NCBI GenBank assembly: GCA_022702545.1
Contig: JAHRBC010000003.1
Location: forward strand, 434,001-498,000
Direction of reading: 5' to 3'
Source of the DNA: Phycomyces nitens
Lineage: Eukaryota > Mucoromycota > Mucoromycetes > Mucorales > Phycomycetaceae
DNA: 64,000 bases
This document shows positions 20,346 through 30,601 of this stretch, piece after piece. The translations under genes and the position numbers were made by a program. The notes beneath the pieces are model-generated. The model searched no databases. It had not been told where the DNA came from and saw nothing but the letters and a program-made list of their open reading frames with translations. Each line of letters begins with the position of its first letter. Position 1 is the stretch's first letter.

Positions 20346-23300
20346 TCACCCCTCCCGAAACTGTTGATAGTCCTCGATCAACCACAGAGGAATCCACAAG
20401 GGAAAACGGCAAGGCAGAAGAGGCATCCAAGACAAGGTCACGGCGCATCTGGGCACGGGCAGGGGTTGGGTGATACCAGGTATTGTGAAAATCATCGGAT
20501 TTGGCAATCTTGAGGCGATCGGCATGGACCCAGGAGGTATAAGGCACACCCTCCATGGTAGTGAGCTTGTATATGTTCTTTTCAAAGTTCTTGTCAACGA
20601 CAATGTACGGTCCCATCCAGTTGTACTCTAAGCCAAATTTGTTCTCATGTCGTAGCAACAAATGCTCACCAATTGCAAACTGATGCGGTTTCATAATGGA
20701 GTCCCATCGTTCCTTGTCTTGTTGACTATTGGCGGCTACTCGAGCATCAGCATCTATGCGAGCTTGTTGGAGATTACGAAGAAAAGGAATGGCACCATCA
20801 GAAACAAGAGCAGGATCATTGGGAATCGATGTATCCATGAATGGGCGCAAGGGATCACCGGGAATACGGGGTTCGCGACCATATGTCAAGAAAAACGGGC
20901 TAAACCCAGTCGTGCGGTGCTTTCTGATTCGGCAAGCCCAAAGTGAAGTCTCCAGATATTCGTCCCAACGATGTATAGCTCCATGGACATATTTGCGCAA
21001 CATTTGTTTGAGGATACCATTTAATCGTTCACATTTCCCATTGGTCCGGGGGTGAAAGGCAGAAGTCAACTTGTGGTGCAGCTTGATCTTTTGAATGTAG
21101 AATTTTAGGATATGCGACATAAAGTTGGCACCACGATCAGTGAGAATTTCGTCAGGGCAGCCAAAACGCATAACGATTTCTTCGTACAGGAAGTTGGCGA
21201 TGGCTTCACCAGTGGCAGCAGGGACAGCACGGGCAATGGGCCAGTTAGTGGCATAATCAACTGCAACAAGAATCCAACGGTTTCCATTTACGGTAGTGGG
21301 TAGTTCTCCAATGAAATCGAGATGCCAGCGTGAGAATGGGGAGGAATATCCAGTGGCTCCATCGGTGCATGGTGGATGTTACGTTCCGCGTTGGAAGCCA
21401 ATTGGCATTGAGGGCACTTTTCCAGCCATTCTTTAATCTGACTTCGCATGCCTGGCCACCACCAACGTTTCTTCATGAGATCGTATACCGTGGTTTCACC
21501 AGCATGTCCAAAACCATTGTGGAAGTTGTTTACCAGATCGGCACGCTTTGTGAACAGTGCAAATCGAATCTCTTGAACGGTGTCACCAATCTTAACCAGT
21601 CTGAACACCTTCTGTTCCCGGACTACGAACTTATTGCGTTGTCGATTTAGTAACTCTTTGATATCTTCTGGCCATTCATCTTCGGTACGAGCATAGAATT
21701 TCGGCCAATCGGAAGTCTGTGTGTCTGGCATAGTGTACAAGTATTCGGGTTCCATGGAGTCAATCGCAGAGGCATCAAATTCGGGACCGTCCATTCGGGA
21801 GAGTACATCGGGAACACCGTTATCCTTGCCTGGCTTGTATTGGATGATAGGGTCGTATAGTTCAAATTCAGCAATCCATCTTACTAGGCGAGGAGTTGGC
21901 TTCACTTGGCTGCGGAAGTACTTGAGTGGGAGGTGGTCTGTGTATACCGTGAACGGCTTTCCTTCGATCATACACCGCCATGTACGCAAGGCGTGTAAGA
22001 TACCCAGTAGCTCGCGTTCTTGGGCCGGATACGATCTTTCAGCGGTAGATAACTTCTTCGATTCAAACGCCAATGGTTTCAAAATTCCTTCCTCATCTTC
22101 TTGCATTAGAACAGCACCAACACCGAAATCCGAGGCGTCAGTTTCAATACGGAACGGTTTGTCCATATCAGGGGCTAGGAGTACTGGTGCTGTACTAAGT
22201 TTTTCCTTGAGGATGTCAAAACTTGCCTGACATGTGTCCGTCCATACAATAGGGCGTCTCTTCGGCCCTGTGCCTTTGGTGAGATCCGTTAATGGGGCAG
22301 CAATTCCAGCAAAACCAGGAATAAAGCGTCGGTAGTGTTGTGCGAGGCCAATAAATTGCCGGACTTCTTGTACATTGGAGGGGCTATCCATTCTTGTATG
22401 GTCTTGACCTTGTCCGGTGAGGGAAGTATGCCTTGTGCTGACACGTTGAAACCAAGGAAAGTTAGCTCCTTCTTGTTGAATTCACATTTCTTGAGGTTGG
22501 CAATCAACTTGGCTTCACGGAGGCGGTTCAACACATGGCGTACATGTTTAGCATGTTCTTCGGGGGTCTTGCTGAATATGAGGATGTCGTCCAAATATAC
22601 CAAAGCAAACTGGTCTAAGCAATCTCCAAGAACCTTATTCATGAGGTGTTGGAAAGTTGGCGGGGCATTTGTCAGACCAAAAGGCAGGACCAGGAACTCG
22701 TATTGACCATATCGGGTGTTGAATGCGGTTTTCGGCACATCAGAGTCTTGGATACGTACTTGGTGGTAACCACTCTTCAAATCCAGACTTGTGAAATGGT
22801 TTGACCCGCGGAGCCGTTCCAAACACTCGTCAATTCTTGGTAAGGGGTGGTTGTTACGGACAGTAACCTTGTTCAAGGCACGGTAGTCAACACACATTCT
22901 CATTTCGCCGTTCTTCTTTTTCACAAACAATATAGGTGCACCCCAAGGTGATGAGCTTGGACGGATGAGGCCGAGGTCTAAGAGTTCTTTCAATTGTTTC
23001 TTGAGCTCGTCGAGTTCGCGCGGGCTCATCTTGAACGGTGGTTTGTTAACAGGGTATGCATCGCCAGTGTTTATTACATGTTGAACATCACGGCTTGGCG
23101 GTAATCCGGGCAAACCATCTTGGAAAACGTCATCAAACTCTTTCACCAATGATGTCCATTGCTCGTCTTTTGTCATTTCACCTTTCTCGCTCTTGATGTG
23201 CAACAAAAAGCATTCAGCCTCCTCCCTCCGAGAGAGTTTCTGGACTTGCTTGGCAGATATGAGGTAGCCCAGGTGAGGCTTCATCGGGCGGTTACCATAA

Positions 23301-24985
23301 GGACGCAGGACAAATTCATAGCCATCACGCGAGAGTAACCAGCTGTCACTATGCCAATCGGGAACGGGTTTGGCATTCTGCAACCATGTGCGTCCGAGGA
23401 TCAGGTCGAATTTGGTGGGGAACACGAAGGCATCAACAACATCATTATAGCCGTTAAGAGAGAGAGTTAATGTGGCTTTTCGATTAATATTAATGCTGTG
23501 TCCGCCGGCAGTTTCAACTGATCGCCCAGGGATATCCGTGACAAGTGTGGCTAAATGAGTGATTTGCGGGGATACGTAGTTTGCACTAGCACCACTATCG
23601 ACGAGAACCAATATCTGTTGTCCATTGAGTGTAGCAGCATACAGAGGGAGATCGGTATCCACAGCAGAGTGAAGATCTTCAAGAAAACTTTGATCGGCGG
23701 TGAGACAAGGGTCACAGTTCTCTTCAGAAATAGTCTTGTTCTCTTCATTGGTAACAACTTTATACTGGTCACAAGTTTCTTTATTACTCAAATGTTCAAT
23801 AGGCTCATTATTGATACTGGCCTGTGGGGAGGAATTTTCTTCCATTGTACACAACCGACCTCCCGTTACGGTTGTGTTTCGCGAAAAATCCTGCTTCTTT
23901 CGGTGCTCCTCATCCAACTGCTTAATCACAGCCATGCGTTGTCTGCAATTCCTCTTGATATGGCCGGGCTTGCCACACCAATGGCAAGTAGCACTGGTTC
24001 GTGCTGGCTGGGGACGGGACTGGTAGTTGTTGCGGCGGCCATTGATTGCATCCAGGTCCATGGGCTCGGGTCCACTATACTGCTGGTATTGTGGTTGGTA
24101 CTGTGGCTGGTATTGTTGAGGCAATGGGGCAGGCGTGTACATTTCTTGTTGACCAAGCTGGAGACCACTGGCATATGCCAAGGCAATGTTACAGGCATCG
24201 TCAACGTCGACAGGGCGGGCAGCAAGGACATTACCACGCACACTTGGGTGGAGACCTCGGACAAACTTGTCAAGAGCTTCTTCGTCGTTCATCCCAGGAA
24301 GCTCCAACTGGATGTCTTGGAAGGCATCGATGTACTCGGCCACAGTTCCTCTTTGGTATAGTCTTGCGAGGCGGTCCCTAGAGGTCTGTAACGAGTATAC
24401 TGGGCGGAATTCTCCTGAAAGAGCAAGTCTAAATTCGTCCCAGGTTGTTGGATGCTTCTCCTTGAGTTCCATTCGTCGCCACCAAGTGTCGGCTCGGTCA
24501 CGCAGCAGGTTCACTGCAAAATCACAGGCTCTGGTGGGGGTGAAATTGTAGTACTTGGTGTAACGTTCGACTGCGCGCAGCCAACCATCGACAACTGCGG
24601 CAGATCGTTCTCCTCTAAAACAATCTGGTTGTTTTATACGTTCTGCTCGCGAGTCTTGCTGTGCAGTTACTGCCTTCATCGCTTCAGCCACAGCTGCTGC
24701 TATGGCTTCGGCTGTGACTGTGACAGGTGGAGGGGCCATTTCTTCTGGTTTTCTGTTCTTTCCTGTTAGTGTCGCGGCAAGGTGTTGGGCAAGTTCGGAC
24801 CACTTTTCTTCTCGTGCAGGAGTACTCTTGATTCTTTGTTCTTCGGGTACGTATGGTACACGCCGGTTCTTCTTATAGTCGGTTACTAGTTCGCTGGGTA
24901 ACAAGTTCTGGACTCGTTCTTCAATCTCGAACTGGCTAAGTGTTTTGTTGTCAAGTGTTTCTTGGTGTCTTTCAACCGGATTCAT
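20317..24985 (-). pseudogene. Gag-Pol polyprotein of the second gypsy element, two frameshifts
   Basis: The first frame starts at the ATG at 24985 (MNPVERHQ) and runs to about 22390: Gag, a CX2CX4HX4C zinc knuckle (CHWCGKPGHIKRNC, near residue 341), protease VDSGAS near 466 and reverse transcriptase with YLDD near 798. At about 22385 the frame shifts; the next frame carries the end of RT, RNase H (IETDASDFG) and the integrase HHCC finger (FGHAG to CPQC). At about 21325 it shifts again into the integrase core, with the second Asp in LTDRGANF and the Glu in CERLNG, and a C-terminal GPYIVVDK-type domain. Both breaks are explained by one missing base within runs of four C. No chromodomain was seen. 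Every catalytic motif is otherwise intact, so the element is either barely decayed or affected by homopolymer read errors. Confidence 0.9.
20346..20356 (-). other. Polypurine tract of the second gypsy element
   Basis: Minus-strand GGGAGGGGTGA directly abuts the 3' LTR, the expected plus-strand primer. Confidence 0.8.
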
Positions 24986-25013
24986 CAAAATTTATTAGGA
25001 GGAAAAATAGCTT

Positions 25014-25022
25014 CAGCTACCA
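25014..25022 (-). other. Primer-binding site, initiator tRNA-Met type
   Basis: Two bases inside the 5' LTR the coding strand reads TGGTAGCTG. Its TGGTAG start pairs with a tRNA 3' end CTACCA, typical of initiator Met tRNAs, which have U72 and A73. Confidence 0.65.
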
Positions 25023-25024
25023 AT

Positions 25025-25335
25025 TGTCGTTCCTGATCTGGGATGGTCTTCCTTTTACTATAACAAAGCCAAAAGGTCAATCCCACTGGGGAAACAGGAG
25101 TATACGTAAAATCAAAGAGAGGATAAAAGATACTTTTTATTATTATGACTTTGGTTATCTTATATAGTTCTCTAACTAATACTGCGCATTATCCGCAGTA
25201 GTTATTATATGATATTTTCATAAAAGAAGAGACATTGTACTGCGGTTAATGCTCAGGAAGATGTTACTGCGCATAAAGAAGTACTGCGGTTAATCATCTT
25301 CAGATTTTACGGATTCATCAAAATAATGTCCGACA
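25025..25335 (-). repeat. 5' LTR of the second gypsy element (311 bp)
   Basis: Upstream LTR relative to the minus-strand Gag gene; matches 20035-20345 throughout by eye. Confidence 0.95.
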
Positions 25336-25857
25336 AATTATTGTCAGTCAATCATAATGACAATTATACAGAGTTCTCTTTTGTGAACGATGATGGAATT
25401 GATTTTTTTTTTGCTCTCTGAAGACCTGGAAGACGTTAGTTGTAACAAATGTCAAGTCTTGATTGGGTGTATCTTGCTAATTTGTTAATTTTCGATCTGA
25501 TACTTTTTTTCTGACACTTGTAACCAAGTCGCAGAATCAATACCACCAGGGATTGTTAAGTTCAAAGAATCGGCAAGGTTTTGAGTGTTTATCCAACAAA
25601 GGTCAACCATAACTGGTTATCTATCAAGAGCCAATTTCGGTCACTGATGTCAATTCTGACAAATTTTTGGCATGGATAAGTTTTTCAATAGATTACTACC
25701 GACTAGGAAATTCTGAATAAATAAGTGCACCTTTTTGCAAAATGATATCGCAAAAAAAAACATGCAAGGCAGTCATCAAAGCGTCTAGTAGAATAGCACC
25801 CAAACCCTTCAAAAGATGATTGAGCAACTTGGTTGCTAGCTTCTACAATTATTTGAG
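25336..25857. other. Spacer after the second gypsy element
   Basis: It starts with the AATT target duplication. No frame, tRNA or repeat was recognised. Part may be 3' flank of the decayed Tc1 copy that follows. Confidence 0.4.
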
Positions 25858-26240
25858 TATAAACTTTCCTTTTAGATTACTCTTAACAACAGACCAAAAT
25901 TGTTCTATTGGGTTGAGTTCTGGAGAGTAAGGTGGTAGGTAAATGCATTCTTAGTCAGGTTTTTTTTGATAATCTTGCCAATTATTGTATCTTTATGTGC
26001 GGGTGAATTGTCCATGATTAGATAATGTCCCTTCATTCCAGGAAATTTGTCCATATCAGTAAGAACGCCTTTAAGAAAGTTGAAATAGCGGTTGGCTACC
26101 GTGTCCTTTGTTTGCTGCTTTCTGCCACCGGCTATCTTTCTTTTCTTTGAAGGCATGGGCTTCCTCAAGTTAACTTTAATCAAGTCTTTAACAGAAATGG
26201 CTCCCAAGATGGAAATTGAATTGGCTCTAGCCGTAAGTAT
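25858..26240 (-). pseudogene. Decayed Tc1/mariner transposase fragment
   Basis: The minus strand carries SILGAISVKDLIKVNLRKP, GHYLIMDNSPAHKDTI (second catalytic Asp) and, after a one-base frame change near 25950, YSPELNPIEQFWSVVKSN (third acidic residue). The same blocks in the same order occur in the transposase at 1-803, so the two belong to one family. The N-terminal half with the first catalytic Asp is absent upstream of about 26240. It is a truncated, frameshifted relic. Confidence 0.85.
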
Positions 26241-26352
26241 AAACAGAGAAATGATGCGATGAAGTGATGGTTAGAAAAGAAAATCATAGAAAACTATTTT
26301 ATTCTTAAGGATATGAACACTCATGTTTATACATAAAGGAAAAAACAACAAC

Positions 26353-27731
26353 TCAACACACTTTCTTCTTCATGTACCATTTTGATAGGCTTAATTGTTT
26401 TTTTTTAGCCTTTGTAGGAGTTAAATATATATTTGGTGACAGTTCTTTTGAAGCACGGCCAGCATCATCAGTACCACTAGAAATGCTAAAAAAAAAGTCA
26501 TTTTCTTCTTTTGCAAGCACTCCTGGTAAGATTGTATCCTGTAACTTGGTATGATGATTTTTCCAAATATACAAGTTTTTTAGCGTGGATATGAACGAAG
26601 GCAATTGGTGCAGATATTCTGGAATGGAAAGGTTGTTGATGTGTTTGGCAATGTAGATATTATTGATCTTCTTTATGGCGAACATGTAACCACGTGGGCC
26701 TATGAATTTTTTAAATAATCAACAACACTATTATTTAGATATATGTCTGTATGTATGCACTAAAAACAGTAGGGAATTTACTTACCAACCCAGTCCATAC
26801 CAAGCGTATAAATATTTTCAGAATCATTTTCGGAAAGGGGTAGTTCAAGAAGTCTACTAAGAATAGCTTTGTTCATTCTAATATTCTTTGCTTGTTGAGT
26901 CAGGCATTGCTCCTGGGTAACTTTCTTTTGCTTCCATTTGTTAGTTGATAGTTCAATATTTCTTGTCGACAATAAAAGATCGATTCGACGACCAAAGCCT
27001 CGATTCAAAGGTATGTTGTTCCCATAGATGTTTTCATGGTCTTTTGCAATAGACTTGCTAGCTTTACATGTTGTTTCGCCACTATAGGGAATCAGCAAAT
27101 AAGTACATTTCGAGACTATGTTAATAAAAGGACATTTATCTTATCTACTTACTCTAGCAGGTTCAAGTTCAGATCTTTCAGTAGAATATCCAGAATGGAT
27201 GCCACTTTTCTATAGCATGTCAGCTCTGAATCATTCTCGTTTGGCTTTAATGTATCGTCAGCTATAACATTTCTGACTATAATTTCCATGATGTCTAAAG
27301 TTGCAGTAATATCGTCTTCATTTCCCTCAATTGCCTTCACTTTCTCTTTTGCAATGGTCAATCTTAATTGCTTGAGAACAAGCCTGCCTTTTGTATCTTT
27401 GCTCAGCTAATAAAGGAAGAAAGTCAGTTGTGGCTTTCATAGTGAAGAATTTCAACTTACCTGAATCGTACGGTTAAAGGTCTCCTCCGATGTAATGGAC
27501 ATTGGAGCTGCGAGCTCTATAGCTACACCGTTGACGAGACCAATAGTTCTTGATAGAGAGAGTCTAAGAAAAAAGAGATATAATGTTAAAGGTTAAAAGA
27601 GTGATGGTTGCAAGAAATTGCTTCGAGGCGTTTACTTTATTAACATCTCCATCATTAAGATCAAGTATCAATTTAGCTGACATGAGATCCAGTTCTTCGG
27701 CTATTATGGTAGGTTTTAAATATTTTGCCAT
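26353..27731 (-). CDS. Multi-exon protein of unknown function with a GRRID...ELS core
   Basis: Three exons join cleanly (27406-27153, 27081-26786, 26699-26353); one exon before them ends at 27461, and a first exon probably starts at 27731 (MAKYLKPTIIAEEL), but its junction with the next exon does not keep frame with any simple donor/acceptor pair, so the 5' end is uncertain. The protein shows LLDGETTCKASK, GFGRRIDLLLS, NIELSTNKWK and LGMDWVGPRGYMFAI. The run of D, E and K in GRRIDLLLS...IELSTNKWK is reminiscent of PD-(D/E)XK nuclease cores; that is only an inference. I have the impression of a family repeated in Mucorales genomes but cannot name it. No signal peptide or membrane segment is visible. 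It sits between transposon relics, so it may itself be mobile-element cargo. Confidence 0.65.
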
Positions 27732-28496
27732 TTTTTTTGAGAGTGGATATTTCACTTTGGCTTAAAGAACCATGGAGCTATAGTAATTATAAATATAAGA
27801 TATTAGTGACTTAATAATATAGTTATTTCTCTAGATGGATGATTTACCATTTTTATTCCAAGAAAATATACCTCGTGGCGAACTTGCGATGCCAAGATGA
27901 TCGGTCTGTTGACAGAGTCATAAAGTATATCTGCTTGATCTATTTTTCCTACAAAGTAAGATCTTGTCAGAAAAAGACATAGTTTTTAAGTAGGATATAT
28001 ATACTTTTATTTGCAGCATTTCGTGTTGGAAGCGGATCATGGCACTTTTGCATTTATACCACTTTGATAGGGGAAGATAGTGTGAAGAGGGTGTCATTAT
28101 GTCGCAGTCTCCTCCATGTCCCCACCCACCCTCTCTTTCTCTTATTGCCATGGGGCGAGTCACGGTAATGAGAATATGCTGCCATCCTCATCATGAAGCT
28201 CATTGTCATTGCGCGGGACATGATGAGTTCCCAGTCTTTAAATTTCGGTTTCTACTGTAAACTAGCATGTCTTCCCAGCTATTTCTCTGTCGTTCTCTGC
28301 TCGATTTTACTTTCTCCCCGGTCGGACCAAAGAAGCCTTTAGATCTGCCCCACATCTTTGCAAAGAGATGGCTACGGAATGTGCTTTCTTGTGTTCACAC
28401 CTTTTTTTTTGTAAAGGATGTTCACACCTTTCCCACTTTATAAAATAGAAAACTCTCAAAAACAAGCCGTGACGTCCTCTTCTGCTTTATGACAAC
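27732..28496. other. Spacer, nothing recognised
   Basis: Mixed-composition sequence upstream of the unknown gene. It contains a short direct repeat, GTTCACACCTTT, at about 28393 and 28421. No coding frame is credible. Confidence 0.4.
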
Positions 28497-28504
28497 AAAG
28501 GCTC

Positions 28505-28995
28505 ATCAATTACTGCATTTTCAAACTAATTCGCTTATTAAGAATATATTTTTGCTTAGATTTTCGAAATCAGTTTGCTCATGTTGTCAAGATTGTTTCG
28601 CTTAAATAGAGAAGGGGATGAGACGGTGGGCATGGTGATTGGTGGCCGCCACCTTGGAGCAGAAGCCCAGGCAAAATAGGGCCGAGTGCGAAGAAGGAGA
28701 AGTAGAGTAATTGGTGTGAAGGCAGAGGAGGCCATAAGTGAGGAAGTTTAGTGAAGAAGAATAAAGCATTTCTCTTTACCTCGTTAAAAACACTTTTCCT
28801 ATTTCCCATATTTTGACAACTCATTTTCATCCCCATACGCCTAGTCACAAATATTATTTGACGCATCCTAACCCTTACTGAGTGCAGCTCTCTTTAAGCG
28901 AAGCAATCTTGACAACATAAGCAAACTGATTTCGAAAATCCAAGCAAAAATATATTCTTAATAAGTGAATTAGTTTGAGAAAGCAGATTTGAGCA
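28505..28995. mobile_element. Foldback/MITE-like element with 90-bp inverted repeats
   Basis: 28522-28611 and 28888-28977 are reverse complements over 90 bp with about six differences; weaker pairing continues outward for about 20 bp. The 276-bp interior has no coding frame and is more GC-rich than its surroundings. The eight bases AAAGGCTC occur on both sides (28497-28504 and 28996-29003), the length of duplication made by hAT-type transposases, so a non-autonomous hAT-like element is a reasonable guess. Transcribed through, it would form a long hairpin. Confidence 0.7.
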
Positions 28996-29003
28996 AAAGG
29001 CTC

Positions 29004-30601
29004 CCTACAAAAAAAAAGACACTCTTTTTTTGCGACATCATTTTGGTAAAAGGCGTATAGAGAATTGAAACCTTTTTTTAATGCTATAGAGCATTGCAGA
29101 GTTTATACAGATTTTACAAGTGAAATGATCTAATAATGCTTTCTACTCAAGACGTAAAGATTATTTCTTGTAAAAGACAGTAGGGATATGTCCTGGTTTA
29201 CATAAATGAGAACAAATCGATATGATATTGAAGATATATATCGAGGATTACTTATCAAGTACCTGATTTTCAAAACTTATACTCACAATGTCAACTCTAG
29301 CAATCTTGTAGTTTCTTTCTTTCTTTGCTATTAATTTGTTTTCAATTGTTCACATCCCATTTCTCTCTAATTATATTAAATGTATTCTCGCTAACCACAT
29401 GGTTATAATACTATCCTGCAAGTCGTTTTCTCGACAGGAAGTTTCCTCCGTAACAACTACTAATATTTTCATTCATTATATATATATATTATTTCATCTT
29501 TAATTATTATTCAGTTCTTGTGGGTGGGCTACATGTCATTAGTGGGTCAGGCCCAGACACGTTGACAAATAGACAAAATACATTTTACTTTTACCTAATT
29601 CTCAAATGAATAAATTATTTTTGGGAATTTGATAGCTTTATGTTGAAAACCCCGAGGTAAACGAGGTGGTGAATCATCTTCTTTATCCACAGACTTTACT
29701 GATTTGAGGAGTATTTTGGCTATCCTCCATATCTACTCTCATTTCATGCCTTTGATTGCTCTTAATCTTCTGTCACCATTCATTTTATTTTCGACCCAAA
29801 TGAGCCCGAGTGCTAATATCTGTCTCAAAAACAAAAAGTTTAATTATTATATTTAAGCACTTTAATTGACTATAGTAAATTATCATTTCATGTTTTAAAC
29901 ACTAGTCGTTTTGGTTCCACTTTATATTTTTTAGCATCATTTCAGACTTTTTAACCGTGGTCTTATCAGTAGATTATCATACTATAGAAATATATGTTAC
30001 AGAGAGACAATTAATATTAACAATACACTTTTTTAAACCAAATGGGACAATGTAGTAAAGAAGTTGTCTTGGAAAAGAACAGGAACATTCAGGAACAACA
30101 GAAAGGTAGTCTATCCACAAGACGATATAAAAGAGGCAGAAAATATCATTCAATGCTGAATTCAATTCAACCCTTTGTATCTCTATTCAAAAAACCCAAA
30201 GTACTTTTCATCTACCTAAAGCCAGCCTTTGAATTCTTTACAGCCAAGCAACTTTATCAAATCAATGTTATATATATTGTAGAATAAGCCAAATATACCA
30301 CACTGGAATTTTTCTTATTGTACCTACATTTGTAATGCTGTCCAATCAAATTCCCATTAATATTTATTATGTTAATTACAAGGTATCTGCAAATGTATAA
30401 GGATATAAACAGTCTGTGAATTATTATTAGTGAAAACACACTATGCCCATGGAATTTCATTTTCCAAAAAAAAAAACAATATTATATATTTGAAATTTCA
30501 ACCGTGTCACAAATAATAAAATAAAATAAAAGTCAACAACTAGACAGGTTTTGCTTAGTAGGCCCAGAAAGTAAACCTTTTTATTGTTCCCTTTTTTTGT
30601 A
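29004..30601. other. Spacer upstream of CYM1
   Basis: About 1.6 kb without a recognisable gene. A GATATAAAAGAGG box lies at about 30123, but it is 480 bp from the CYM1 start and its use is unknown. A short TA run lies at about 29478-29490. Confidence 0.4.

Larger units (their letters stand above)
20035..25335 (-). mobile_element. Ty3/gypsy LTR retrotransposon, 5.3 kb, recent but frameshifted
   Basis: Two 311-bp LTRs (20035-20345, 25025-25335) look identical by eye; they begin TGTCG and end CGACA. The target duplication is AATT (20031-20034 and 25336-25339), or AAATT if the terminal A of the LTR is counted with it. Coding is on the minus strand in the order Gag, zinc knuckle, protease, RT, RNase H, integrase. 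A primer-binding site for initiator tRNA-Met and a polypurine tract are both in place. The Pol frame is broken twice by one-base shifts. It lies 34 bp downstream of tRNA-Gly. Confidence 0.95.
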
